From Streptomyces sp. V3I8 (GTDB lineage Bacteria; Actinomycetota; Actinomycetes; Streptomycetales; Streptomycetaceae), in the NCBI RefSeq assembly GCF_030817535.1, contig NZ_JAUSZL010000002.1, positions 3,100,001 through 3,164,000 of the forward strand: a stretch of 64,000 nt of DNA, in the 5' to 3' direction. Below the pieces are notes generated by a model. That model worked only from the letters and a program-made list of their open reading frames with translations. It was not told the origin of the DNA and made no database searches. Position 1 is the stretch's first letter. Every line of letters starts with the position of its first letter. Below, in pieces: positions 16,517 through 25,087 of this stretch. Made by a program: the position numbers and the translations under genes.

Positions 16517-17511
16517 GCCAGCACCACCCGTCGGTCGGCCACCGCGTACAGCACGTCCGCGACGGCGTTGGCGATGACGACGAAGAATCCGATGGCCAGG
16601 ACCGTCCCGACCACCACGGGAAGGTCGACGACGTCGACGGCGTGGACCAGTTCCCTTCCGATGCCGGGCAGGCCGAAGAGCGTCTCGGTGAGCACCGCTC
16701 CGCCGATGGCCGACCCGACGTTGTTGGCGTTCAGCGCGATGACCGGCGCGAACGCCCCGCGCAGCGCGTGCCGCCCGATGACCGAGCGTTCACCGACGCC
16801 GTACGCCCGGAAGGTGCGGATGTGGTCCTCCGCCAGCGTCTCCAGCATCGACGCCCTGGTCAGCCGGGCGAACGCGGCGGCCTCGATGAGGGCCAGGGAG
16901 AGCCACGGCAGCAGCAGGTTCCACGCCCACTGTTCGGGGTCGTCGGTGAATTTCACGTACTGCGGGAAAGGCAGCAGTTCCAGTTCGCCGCAGACGACGA
17001 TCATCAGGACGAGACCGATGACGAAGACGGGCGTGGCCACGCCCACGAGCGTGATGCCGGTCAGCACCCGCTCGGTGAGCCGGCCGCGCCGCCACGCCGA
17101 GAGCACGCCGGTGCCGACACCGAGGACCAGCCACATCACCATCGCGCCGAACACGAGCGACAGGCTGACCGGCAGTTTCGTCAGGATCAGCTCGGTGACC
17201 TGCTGGTCGCTCTGGTACGACAGCCCGAGGCAGGGCGCCGGGCAGTGCTGCACGGAGGTGCCGGTCGAGTAGTCCTGACCGGCGACGATCCCCTGCAGGA
17301 AGTGCCAGTAGCGCATGTACAGCGGGTCCCCGAGGTGCAGTTGGCCGGCCACCTGCTGGACCTGGGCGGGCGAGCAGCGCGGGCCGCAGGTGATCTGGGC
17401 GACGTTGCCGGGGGTGACGTAGAAGACGATGTAGATGATCACCGAGATGGCGAACAGCGTAACCAGCGTGCCGACGGACCGGCGCAGGACGAACCCCACG
17501 AAACCGTTCAC
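16513..17511 (-). CDS. ABC transporter permease, DppB/OppB type
   Basis: 332 residues, six membrane helices with the binding-protein-dependent transport inner-membrane domain. It begins FVGFVLRRSVGTLVTLF, typical of DppB. There is a large extracytoplasmic insert with cysteines (ITCGPRCSPAQ and QHCPAPCLG) between helices 1 and 2. The coupling-helix region contains RASMLETLAEDHIRTFRAYG. GTG 17511 overlaps the DppC-type stop as GTGA. It works as a heterodimer with the next permease. Confidence 0.92.
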   Translation of the reverse strand: MNGFVGFVLRRSVGTLVTLFAISVIIYIVFYVTPGNVAQITCGPRCSPAQVQQVAGQLHLGDPLYMRYWHFLQGIVAGQDYSTGTSVQHCPAPCLGLSYQSDQQVTELILTKLPVSLSLVFGAMVMWLVLGVGTGVLSAWRRGRLTERVLTGITLVGVATPVFVIGLVLMIVVCGELELLPFPQYVKFTDDPEQWAWNLLLPWLSLALIEAAAFARLTRASMLETLAEDHIRTFRAYGVGERSVIGRHALRGAFAPVIALNANNVGSAIGGAVLTETLFGLPGIGRELVHAVDVVDLPVVVGTVLAIGFFVVIANAVADVLYAVADRRVVLA

Positions 17512-18653
17512 GACGCGCCACCCCGCTCCGACCCGTCGGACTTGACCGACTCACCGGACTCACCGGACCCGTCGGACCCGCCGGACCCACCGGGGCTGCC
17601 GGGGCTGCCGGACCCGTCGGACCCGCCCCCGGCCGTCCGGGTCGCCCCGACCGCCGCGTCCGCCTTCGCCTCCCGCCGCCGTCCCGTGCCCACCCGCAGC
17701 CGTGAGGCCGCCCGTGGGTCGAGCGCCGTGCGCACCCCGTCGCCGAGGACGGTCAGCGCGAGCACGGTCACGAAGAGCGTGCCCGCCGGCAGCAGGAGGT
17801 ACTGCGGTGCCGCCTGGTACCAGACGTCGGCGGCGGTGAGCATCTGTCCCCACGACGGGGTCGGCGGCTTCACGCCGACACCCAGGAAGGACAGGGCGGC
17901 CTCGACGCCGATGTTCTGCGGGATGAGGATCGCGGCGTACGTGATCACGGGCGCGGCGAGTCCCGGCAGCAGCTCGCGGCGGGCGATCCGCCAGGAGCCC
18001 CAGCCGCTGAGCCGCGCGGCGGAGACGTGGTCGAGCCCTTTGAGGGTGAGCGTCTGCGCGCGCACGATCTTCGCGATGTTGCCCCAGGCGATCAGGCCGA
18101 TGACGAGGGCGACCAGCACGGGCCGCGGGAAACCCGACGGCACGATCGCGAGCAGCGCCAGCGACATGACCATCAGCGGCAGGGCGACGATGATGTCGGT
18201 GAACCGGCTCAGCAGCTGGTCGATCCAGCGGGTCCCGAGCGCGGCCGCGATCCCCACGACCACGCCGATGACGATCTGCACGACGGTCGCCGCCAGCGCG
18301 ACCCCCAGCGAGACCCGGGCCCCGTACACCAGCCGTGCGAACAGGTCCCGGCCGGTCTGCGGTTCGACGCCGAGCCAGTGCTCGCCGCCGATGCCGCCGA
18401 ACGCTCCGACGGGCACACCGCCGCGCGCGGAGTCGATCAGCTCCGGGTGGTACGTGGTGGGGTCCTGGCCCTCGACCGCGGTGAGGAGCGGCGCGGCGAG
18501 CGCGACCAGGACGAGGGCGCCGACGACGGCCGCCGCGACGAGGGCGGCACGCTGCGCGCGCAGCCGCCGCCAGAACTGACGGGCCCCCGAGGCCCCCGGG
18601 AGGACGGTCAGGTCCGTCCCGGGGGCCTGGGAGGCGAGGAGTACGTCGCTCAC
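17508..18653 (-). CDS. ABC transporter permease, DppC/OppC type, with Gly/Ser tail
   Basis: 381 residues. Six helices of the DppC family, including the N-terminal periplasmic segment, lie in residues about 25-300. The C-terminal 75 residues are low complexity with repeated GSGGSDGSGESG, an extension not needed for transport. The GTG start at 18653 lies 4 bases after the binding-protein stop. The DNA encoding the tail (17530-17640) is a degenerate repeat, so tail length probably varies between strains. Confidence 0.92.
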   Translation of the reverse strand: MSDVLLASQAPGTDLTVLPGASGARQFWRRLRAQRAALVAAAVVGALVLVALAAPLLTAVEGQDPTTYHPELIDSARGGVPVGAFGGIGGEHWLGVEPQTGRDLFARLVYGARVSLGVALAATVVQIVIGVVVGIAAALGTRWIDQLLSRFTDIIVALPLMVMSLALLAIVPSGFPRPVLVALVIGLIAWGNIAKIVRAQTLTLKGLDHVSAARLSGWGSWRIARRELLPGLAAPVITYAAILIPQNIGVEAALSFLGVGVKPPTPSWGQMLTAADVWYQAAPQYLLLPAGTLFVTVLALTVLGDGVRTALDPRAASRLRVGTGRRREAKADAAVGATRTAGGGSDGSGSPGSPGGSGGSDGSGESGESVKSDGSERGGAS

Positions 18654-18657
18654 GGCG

Positions 18658-20385
18658 CTACTTCACCGCGACCTGCGAGATGTCCAGCACCCCGGTCCAG
18701 TCGCTGATCACGATGTTCTTGACGTCCTTGCCGTACAGCCGCTTGTAGACCGGGTGGAACAGCGGCACGGTCAGCGCCCGCTCGCCGATCTTCTTGTCGA
18801 GCGCGCCCCAGCGGGTGGCGGCCTCGTCGAGGTCGGTCAGCTTGTTGATGGCGTCGATCTCGGCGTTGACGGACTTGTCGTCGAGGAAGCCGGTGTTGAA
18901 GTTGGCGCCGTTCTCGACGATCTGCCGGCCGTCGAAGATCGGGGCCAGGAAGGGGCCGCCCGAGGGCCAGTCGGCACCCCAGTGCGCGAGGAAGAAGCCG
19001 GGCTCGGTCTTCGCGTTGTGGATCTTGTCCTTGTAGTCGTTGTCCTCCAGGCCCTGGAGCTTGACGGTGATGCCCGCCTTCTTGAGGGCGTCCTGGATGG
19101 AGGTGGCTATCTCGGGGCTGGTCTCGAAGTCCTTGGCGTTGGAGTGGGTGAGCGTGACCGTCAGGCCCTTCGCGTGCCCTGCCTCCTTCAGCAGCTCCTC
19201 GGCCTTGGCCGCGTTGCCCGAGCTGCCCGCCGGGAAGTGGTCGTACGCCGTGTGGCCGAAGGACTTCTGGTCCGGCAGGTACGTGGTCGCGGCCTCGGCC
19301 AGCGAGGACCCGCCCGCCGCGTTGATCACGGACGAGCGGTCGACGGCGTACGAGATCGCCTGGCGCACCTTCGGGTCGTCGAACGGCTTCACCTTCGGGT
19401 TGAAGGCGATGTAGTTCGTGTAGCCGAAGTGCCCGGTGCCGACCCGTTCGGCGAGTTCCTTGTCACCGCTGACCTTGGCGAGTTCGGCCGGTCCGAGGTT
19501 CGTGTCGGTGGTCACGGCCGCGGCGTCGGCGCCCTGCGAGGAGGAGAGCCGCTGGTTGATGACGGACGGGTCGAGCCCGGACCGTACGTCGATCCTGTCG
19601 GGGTAGGCCTTGCGCTCGGCGTCCGTCGTCGCGGACCAGTGCGTGTTGCGCTCCAGGACCAGCCGCTCGCCGTCGTTCTCGTTCGAGACGACCTTGTACG
19701 GGCCGGACGAGACCGGGTGCTCCTCGTACTTCGTGCCCTTGTCCTTGGCCTTGGGAACGGGCGCGAACTGTGTCTGCGTGGCGAGGTAGGGGAACTCGCC
19801 CTCGGGCTTGTTCAGGCGGAAGACGATGGTCCGCTCGTCGGGCGTCTCGATCGAGTCGAGGCCCTTCCCGTCCTTGTAGGGCCCCTGGTAGTCGGCCCCG
19901 CCGATCAGCCAGTCCCGCAGGTAGGGCGCACCGCCGGAGAGTTCGGCCGCGAACGACCGCTCGATGCCGTACTTGATGTCGGCCGAGGTGATCGCGGTGC
20001 CGTCCTCGTACGTGAGGCCCTTCTTCAGGGTGTACGTCCACACGGTCGCGTTCCTGCTCGGCCTGCCGGTGTCGGTGGCCAGGTCGGGCACGACCTTCGC
20101 GCCCTCGGCCCCGTCCTCGCGGTTGCGCGTGGTGAGGGTGCGGAAGACGAGGGACGGGACGTTGCCGCCGCCCGAGGTGTAGAGCCGGGCGGGGTCGAAG
20201 TCCTGCTGCGGGTCGGAGTTCAGGACCGTGAGGGTGCCGCCCTTGGCCGGCTTGGCGTCCGCGCTGCCGGACGTGGCCTTGGCATCGTTGTCCTCCGGTC
20301 CGCAGGCGACCGCACCCGCTGCCACGGCGAGGCTGACGGATACGGCGGCCAGACGGCGCGCTGTGACGGACGAGTGACGCAGCAT
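18658..20385 (-). CDS. Peptide-type ABC transporter substrate-binding lipoprotein
   Basis: 575 residues, family 5 solute-binding protein anchored as a lipoprotein (signal peptide to GAVAC, cysteine near residue 27). Family features seen: an early TLTVLNSDPQQDFDPA, SGPYKV in the hinge, QAISYAVDRSSVI, and the C-terminal PLFHPVYKRLYG. ATG 20385 is chosen because an in-frame ATG 11 codons upstream would not give a signal peptide; a GAGGGG lies just upstream. It is the first large gene of the importer operon, 173 bases downstream of a leader peptide ORF and an attenuator-like hairpin. Confidence 0.93.
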   Translation of the reverse strand: MLRHSSVTARRLAAVSVSLAVAAGAVACGPEDNDAKATSGSADAKPAKGGTLTVLNSDPQQDFDPARLYTSGGGNVPSLVFRTLTTRNREDGAEGAKVVPDLATDTGRPSRNATVWTYTLKKGLTYEDGTAITSADIKYGIERSFAAELSGGAPYLRDWLIGGADYQGPYKDGKGLDSIETPDERTIVFRLNKPEGEFPYLATQTQFAPVPKAKDKGTKYEEHPVSSGPYKVVSNENDGERLVLERNTHWSATTDAERKAYPDRIDVRSGLDPSVINQRLSSSQGADAAAVTTDTNLGPAELAKVSGDKELAERVGTGHFGYTNYIAFNPKVKPFDDPKVRQAISYAVDRSSVINAAGGSSLAEAATTYLPDQKSFGHTAYDHFPAGSSGNAAKAEELLKEAGHAKGLTVTLTHSNAKDFETSPEIATSIQDALKKAGITVKLQGLEDNDYKDKIHNAKTEPGFFLAHWGADWPSGGPFLAPIFDGRQIVENGANFNTGFLDDKSVNAEIDAINKLTDLDEAATRWGALDKKIGERALTVPLFHPVYKRLYGKDVKNIVISDWTGVLDISQVAVK

Positions 20386-20483
20386 GGGAGGAAACCCCTC
20401 GGAGAATTCGGCGAACACCGCGTGGGAAAAGGACGCGGTGGCGGAAGGAATCGCGGAAATCGCCCCGAGGACACGAGGGCACG

Positions 20484-20517
20484 CTGGAAAACGCCCGGCA
20501 CCGTCATTTCGGTGCCG
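20484..20517 (-). terminator. Attenuator-like hairpin between the leader peptide and the binding-protein gene
   Basis: A perfect 8-base stem (20510-20517 with 20496-20503, six-base loop AAATGA on the transcribed strand) is followed by GGCGTTTTCC. It lies 41 bases after the leader peptide stop and about 100 bases before the binding-protein start. That is the right place for a premature terminator, although the U run is short. Confidence 0.5.
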
Positions 20518-20558
20518 ATGGAAAGCGGGTGAACGCCGACGCGCGCCTGGGGCGGAGG

Positions 20559-20651
20559 TCAGCGACAGTGAATGTCGGCCACGCAGAGTGCGGTCACACC
20601 GAAGAGCGCCAGCTCAAGAGCGGCGCGCGCGGGGATGTGACGAGACGACAT
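20559..20651 (-). CDS. 30-residue leader peptide of the ABC importer operon
   Basis: The peptide starts MSSRHIPARAALELALFG and ends CVADIHCR, with cysteine codons at positions 23 and 29. Similar short peptides ending in an Asp-Ile-His-Cys or Cys-Arg sequence precede transporter operons in other streptomycetes (recollection, not checked). No ribosome site precedes the ATG. Instead a promoter ends 7 bases upstream, so the mRNA would start at the A of the ATG and be leaderless. Position before a hairpin and the importer genes suggests attenuation that senses charged tRNA or ribosome pausing near the cysteine codons. Confidence 0.6.
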   Translation of the reverse strand: MSSRHIPARAALELALFGVTALCVADIHCR

Positions 20652-20658
20652 GCCAGAA

Positions 20659-20687
20659 AATATGAAGGAACTTTTCCCGGCTGTCAA
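20659..20687 (-). promoter_or_regulatory. Sigma-70 type promoter of the ABC importer operon (leaderless)
   Basis: On the minus strand an exact TTGACA (20682-20687) is followed after 17 bases by CATATT (20659-20664). Seven bases later comes the ATG of the leader peptide, placing the expected transcription start on or next to that A. Confidence 0.65.
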
Positions 20688-20763
20688 CGTGGGCCGTCCA
20701 CCCCTCGGCGATTCCCCCCGCCACCGCGCGCCCGCCGCTCCGGCCGCCCCCCGCCGCTCCCGC

Positions 20764-22605
20764 TCAACTCGACGGGAAGGGCCAGGGGTTGGGCCGACAG
20801 CTGATCCCGTCGTGGTCGAGGAACTTGGTCTGCTGCTGCATGACGGGGGCGAGCCCGCCGTCGACACTGCAGCTGACGTGCCCGTATCCGAGCCGGTGTC
20901 CCACCTCGTGGTTGATCAGCATCTGACGGTACGCGTACATCTTGTCGCCGTACGTCTCGGAACCCTGGGCCCAGCGGTACGCGTTGATCATCACGCGGTC
21001 GGTGGCGGCCGAGTCGCAGGAGACGTTGTCCTGGGTGGTGTCGAGACCGGACTTGGCGCACCAGAACGCGGTGGTGCCGGGACTGGCCAGCGTAATGACG
21101 AAATCGGGCTTTCCGGAGGAGACCCGCTCGAAAGTGCGGCCGCCGCCGTGGGCCCAGCTGCGCTTGTCGTTCAGGGTTTTCTGCACGGCCTGCGCGAAGA
21201 GCCCGCCGTCGAGGCCGAGGGCTTTCTCGACATCGACGCGATAGGTGTATTTCTGCCCTTTTCCCGGGGCCTTGTCGAGACCGGGGACCGCCTCGAATTT
21301 CCCGCCGCCCTTGAGTCCGGCCGCGAGGGGATACTTCGCCGCCATCTGCTGGGCGTAGGACAGCGTCGCGACGCCGGGCCGTACGGAGGGCGCGGGGCGC
21401 TTGTCGGTGCGCGACGCGTAGTCGTCTGCCCCCCGGCCGGCGCCGGTCGCCGCCGGTCGCGCGGTGTCGTCCGTGTCTCCGTCGGCGACCTGACCCGCCA
21501 CGACGACGGCCAGCACGGTGGTGACGGCGGCCGCCGCGATGCCGGTGAAGGCCCGGCCCTTGCCGCCCCCGGTCCGATCCGGCGCCGTCTTGGTCGTTCC
21601 CGGCTTCCGGGGCGGCGCCTTGTGCTCGACCTCGTCGTCCCGGTCGACGACGGGGGCGGAGCGGAGCACGGAGCTGTCGCCGTCCGTACCGAAGGCGTCG
21701 ACGTAGGCCTGGCGGGGGCCGCCGGCCCCGGCCGCGTCCGACGCGTACCGCCGGCCCGGGGCCGAGGCTCCGGAACGGCCCCGGGACCCACCCGGGCCCT
21801 GCGCCGGTGCCGGGCCTCGCGGGGCGCCCGCCGGCCGCCCCTGCGCGGACCCTTGCGGCGCCCCCTGCGGGGACGTCCGCGGCGCTCCGTACCCGGCATC
21901 GGCCCTCGTCCCGCCCCAGCCGCCGCCGGCCTCCCGCTGCTCGGGGTGCCCACCGCGGACACGGGGCGGGCCCTGCGCGGGGGTGCCGTCAGCAGGACGC
22001 GGCGCGCCCTGGGCCGAGGCGGCGTCGGGCAGCCGGGGAAAACCATGGGCCGGGGTGCCGTCGGGCAGCCGGGGGAATCCGTGGGCCGGGGTGCCGTCCG
22101 GCAGCTGCGGGAATCCGTGGGCGGGCGTCCCGTCCGGCAGGCTCGGAAACGGGTCCGAGGGCCGGTCGGCGTGTTCACCCCGGTACCGGCCCGGGTGCCG
22201 ACCCGGATCCTGGTCCGGGTATTGGTTCGAGTGCTGACCCAGGTGCTGGTTCCCCTGCCGGGCGGCCCCGTCGGCGTACCGGGGAGCGCCGCCCGTGGGC
22301 GTCTGCCCGCCAGGACGCGGTACCGCCTGTTCGGGCCGGCCGCCGGATCCCTGCGGCACCCACCCCTCGGGCAGGCGCGGCACCCCGCGGGCGGGCGCCC
22401 CACCCGACGGCGGCGGCTGCTGTTGCCCGGCCGGGAGCTGTCCCGCGGAGGCCCGCCGCCGCCCCGCCGCCGCGCCGGTGGTTCCCGTCCCCGTTCCCGT
22501 CCCTGTCCCCGTCCCTGTTCCCGTCTCCGACCGGGCGGCCGGCACCACGGGTGGGTCGACGGTGCCGCCCTTGGGGGCGGGCCCGCGTCGGCTGTGACGT
22601 CCCAC
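20764..22605 (-). CDS. DUF3152 membrane-anchored putative zinc peptidase with repeat-rich N-terminus
   Basis: 613 residues. Residues 1-320 are proline/glycine-rich and disordered, including six GT dipeptides near residue 30 and 14-residue repeats of the type DGTPAHGFPRLP near 165-225. One membrane helix follows (about 345-365, GIAAAAVTTVLAVVVAG), then the DUF3152 domain. That domain contains HEVGHRLGYGH, a zinc-metallopeptidase type HExxH-like motif, and cysteines in DNVSCDS, HVSCSVDG and ISCRPNP. A long cytoplasmic tail with an extracytoplasmic domain is inferred. The M. tuberculosis counterpart is Rv3207c. The GTG start is 8 bases after the upstream hydrolase stop, hence one operon. Confidence 0.85.
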   Translation of the reverse strand: MGRHSRRGPAPKGGTVDPPVVPAARSETGTGTGTGTGTGTGTTGAAAGRRRASAGQLPAGQQQPPPSGGAPARGVPRLPEGWVPQGSGGRPEQAVPRPGGQTPTGGAPRYADGAARQGNQHLGQHSNQYPDQDPGRHPGRYRGEHADRPSDPFPSLPDGTPAHGFPQLPDGTPAHGFPRLPDGTPAHGFPRLPDAASAQGAPRPADGTPAQGPPRVRGGHPEQREAGGGWGGTRADAGYGAPRTSPQGAPQGSAQGRPAGAPRGPAPAQGPGGSRGRSGASAPGRRYASDAAGAGGPRQAYVDAFGTDGDSSVLRSAPVVDRDDEVEHKAPPRKPGTTKTAPDRTGGGKGRAFTGIAAAAVTTVLAVVVAGQVADGDTDDTARPAATGAGRGADDYASRTDKRPAPSVRPGVATLSYAQQMAAKYPLAAGLKGGGKFEAVPGLDKAPGKGQKYTYRVDVEKALGLDGGLFAQAVQKTLNDKRSWAHGGGRTFERVSSGKPDFVITLASPGTTAFWCAKSGLDTTQDNVSCDSAATDRVMINAYRWAQGSETYGDKMYAYRQMLINHEVGHRLGYGHVSCSVDGGLAPVMQQQTKFLDHDGISCRPNPWPFPSS

Positions 22606-22613
22606 GTCCCGCT

Positions 22614-23603
22614 TCAGCTCCTCGCGCCGTTAGCGCCGGCGTCGGTCAACTCACCTGTGTCCGCGAGGAGTTCGCGGAAGGCCGTGGCCAGTGTCTCCGG
22701 GTACTCCATCATCACCACATGGCCCGCGTCAGGCAACGTCAGCAACCGGGACTGCCGGAAAGCACGCGCCGCACGCTGAGCCATACGATACGAGACGAGC
22801 TGGTCGCGGCCCCCGTAGACGAGCAGGGTCGGCGCGAGCACCCGCTCGGCCTGGCGCCACAGTCCGTGCTGGCCGCCCAGGGTGTACGCGTCCACTATGC
22901 CGCGTGCCGAGCGTGCCATCGCATCCCAGAAGTACGGAAGGGCGAGCCGCCGTTCCATCTCCTCGACCGCGTTGCGGAACCCCTCGGGCGTCACCATGCC
23001 GGGGTCCCCGTAACAGAGGGCCATGACGCCCCGCACCCGCTGCTCGGCGGTCCAGTCCTTGGTGAACCTGGTGAACAGGGACGCCACGCCGGGCAGTGCG
23101 AGCAGCGCCGTCGGCACCGCGGTGCGCTGCGGCCGCAGTTCCGGGAGCGCGGGCGAGGCCAGCGTGAGCGTGCGGACGAGATCGGGGCGTACCGCGGCGA
23201 CGCGTGTCGTGACGGCGCCGCCCAGCGAGTTCCCGAAGAGGTGCACGGGGCCGCGCCCGCTCGCGTCGAGGTAGCGGATGACCGCGCGGGCGTGCCCGGT
23301 CACCGAGTAGTCGCCGTCGTCCGGCGGCGGCGAGTCGCCGAAGCCCGGCAGATCGAGCGCCTCGCTGTCCACGAGACCGTCGAGGAGCGGCATGAGCGCC
23401 GACCAGTTCTGCGAGGAGCCGCCCAGCCCGTGCACGTACAGCGCGGGCGGCAGCCCCTCGCGGGCCGGCGGTCTCGAACGGACCGTCAGCGTGACGCCGG
23501 GGAGCCCGACCGAGCGCAGCCTCTCCCCCGCCGCCACCCTGACGGAACTGACCTTCGGCGTGACGGAGGCGGCCAGCACTGAGGGCAGTTCGGTCGAAGA
23601 CAT
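22614..23603 (-). CDS. Alpha/beta hydrolase
   Basis: 329 residues. The oxyanion region reads YVHGLGGSSQNW, the nucleophile elbow is FGNSLGGAV, the acid is probably in YGGRDQLVS, and the histidine in DAGHVVMMEYPE. No signal peptide, so cytoplasmic. Substrate unknown; esterase, lipase or C-C hydrolase activity are all possible. It precedes the DUF3152 gene by 8 bases and probably shares its message. Confidence 0.88.
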   Translation of the reverse strand: MSSTELPSVLAASVTPKVSSVRVAAGERLRSVGLPGVTLTVRSRPPAREGLPPALYVHGLGGSSQNWSALMPLLDGLVDSEALDLPGFGDSPPPDDGDYSVTGHARAVIRYLDASGRGPVHLFGNSLGGAVTTRVAAVRPDLVRTLTLASPALPELRPQRTAVPTALLALPGVASLFTRFTKDWTAEQRVRGVMALCYGDPGMVTPEGFRNAVEEMERRLALPYFWDAMARSARGIVDAYTLGGQHGLWRQAERVLAPTLLVYGGRDQLVSYRMAQRAARAFRQSRLLTLPDAGHVVMMEYPETLATAFRELLADTGELTDAGANGARS

Positions 23604-23687
23604 GCGGCAATGTTACGAGACGATCACGCAGTGGATCGTGTGTTCGCAGTCACAGGCACGGACCGGCGCCACGTCCCCGCGACCGGC

Positions 23688-23732
23688 GTCCGCACGACGG
23701 GTGTTCGCACGACGGGCATTCGCACAGCCGGC
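23688..23732. repeat. 15-bp degenerate tandem repeat in the hydrolase/small-protein promoter gap
   Basis: Three adjoining 15-base units of the form GTTCGCACGACGGGC, with a decayed fourth after them, lie in the 273-base gap 23604-23876 between divergent genes. The rest of the gap contains promoters that I cannot pinpoint. Confidence 0.7.
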
Positions 23733-23876
23733 GTCCACCGTGCGGGCGGATCGCATGGCGTCCCACTGTCGGCTCTCATACGCTTCGGGAACGTGGGCAC
23801 TCGTACTCGCGCAGGAACATCTGCGCACACACACGCACACGTAAGAGCACAGCGGTACCGCTCGGGAAGAGGACAC

Positions 23877-24101
23877 ATGACTGCCGACCCCACCGACCCC
23901 GAGGCACTCGAGGACACGGACGACACCGGCGCGCGCGAGATCGGCGTGGAGGCCCCCGAGGCCGACGCGGCCGAGCAGCACAAGGACCTCGCGCCCCGCC
24001 GGGACGACCCGTTGGCCGGCGTGGACCCGGGCAAGGCCAGCGAGGCGGACCTCGTGGAGCAGGCGCGGGTCGTGGAACTCGACGAGGACGACTACCGGTG
24101 A
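23877..24101 (+). CDS. Small acidic conserved protein, function unknown
   Basis: 74 residues, strongly acidic and hydrophilic, without a membrane segment. The C-terminal half (DPLAGVDPGKASEADLVEQ, then an acidic tail ending DEDDYR) looks like the conserved part. ATG 23877 follows GGAAGAGG by 6 bases. It lies between the hydrolase operon and the TetR gene. Function not recognised. Confidence 0.7.
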   Translation: MTADPTDPEALEDTDDTGAREIGVEAPEADAAEQHKDLAPRRDDPLAGVDPGKASEADLVEQARVVELDEDDYR

Positions 24102-24284
24102 CCGGGAACCGGGGCGGGCACCGGGTGCCCCACGGGTCCGCCGTGTCCCCCTATGGCGCGGTCTGCGCGGTTCCGGCGGCGTCCGGTCCGTGAAATTCTC
24201 CGCTCGCACCGCGCACACCACGGTTACCGAAAAGTACGATGGCCGCGCGGCGCTCACCGCATGTGGACGATTTTGGGAGGCTGC

Positions 24285-24926
24285 GTGACAGCCATCGAGC
24301 AGACAGAGGCAGCACGCCCGCGGGGCACACGCCTGCCGCGCCGTGCCCGACGCAACCAGCTCCTCGGCGCCGCCCAGGAAGTGTTCGTCGCTCAGGGGTA
24401 CCACTCGGCCGCGATGGACGACATCGCCGAATGCGCGGGCGTCAGCAAGCCGGTTCTCTACCAGCACTTCCCCGGCAAGCTCGACCTCTACCTGGCCCTG
24501 CTGGACCAGCACTGCGAGTCACTGCTGTCGGCCGTGCGGACCGCGCTGGCGTCCACCACGGACAACAGCCTGCGCGTACGGGCCACCATGGACGCCTACT
24601 TCGCGTACGTGGAGGACGACGGCGGCGCCTTCCGGCTGGTCTTCGAGTCGGATCTGACGAACGAGCCTGCGGTGCGCGAGCGGGTCGACCGGGTGACGTT
24701 CCAGTGCGCGGAGGCGATCTGCGAGGTCATCGCGGAGGACACCGGCCTGTCGAAGGCCGAGTCGATGCTGCTCGCCTCGGGCCTGGGCGGACTCGCCCAG
24801 GTGGTGGCGCGCTCCTGGCTGCACAGCGACCGCAGCGTGCCGCGCGACCAGGCGGTGCAGCTGCTGACCTCGCTGGCGTGGCGGGGTATCGCGGGATTCC
24901 CGCTGCACGGCACCGAGAACCACTGA
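24285..24926 (+). CDS. TetR/AcrR-family transcriptional regulator
   Basis: 213 residues. The N-terminal helix-turn-helix is clear (LLGAAQEVFVAQGYHSA, then ECAGVSKPVLYQHFPGK). The C-terminal ligand domain is all alpha and starts with FAYVEDDGGAFRLVFESD. GTG 24285 is 4 bases after GGGAGG; an ATG eight codons upstream has no such site. The DUF3107 gene follows, as in M. tuberculosis (Rv3208 and Rv3208A), where the pairing is conserved. Targets cannot be read from the sequence. Confidence 0.9.
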   Translation: MTAIEQTEAARPRGTRLPRRARRNQLLGAAQEVFVAQGYHSAAMDDIAECAGVSKPVLYQHFPGKLDLYLALLDQHCESLLSAVRTALASTTDNSLRVRATMDAYFAYVEDDGGAFRLVFESDLTNEPAVRERVDRVTFQCAEAICEVIAEDTGLSKAESMLLASGLGGLAQVVARSWLHSDRSVPRDQAVQLLTSLAWRGIAGFPLHGTENH

Positions 24927-25087
24927 CGGCGGCCGGCCGCCGTTCGCCACGGGCGCCACTTTGTTCCCACGAGGTGTTCGCTCCTGGCGTTCTCGGGCGG
25001 AGCGTGCACGTCCCCTCACCGGGCTAATGTGTGCTGCGTACGGCGCGGACGAACGCGCACAGCAGTGACCGTCGGAGGGACATAGCC

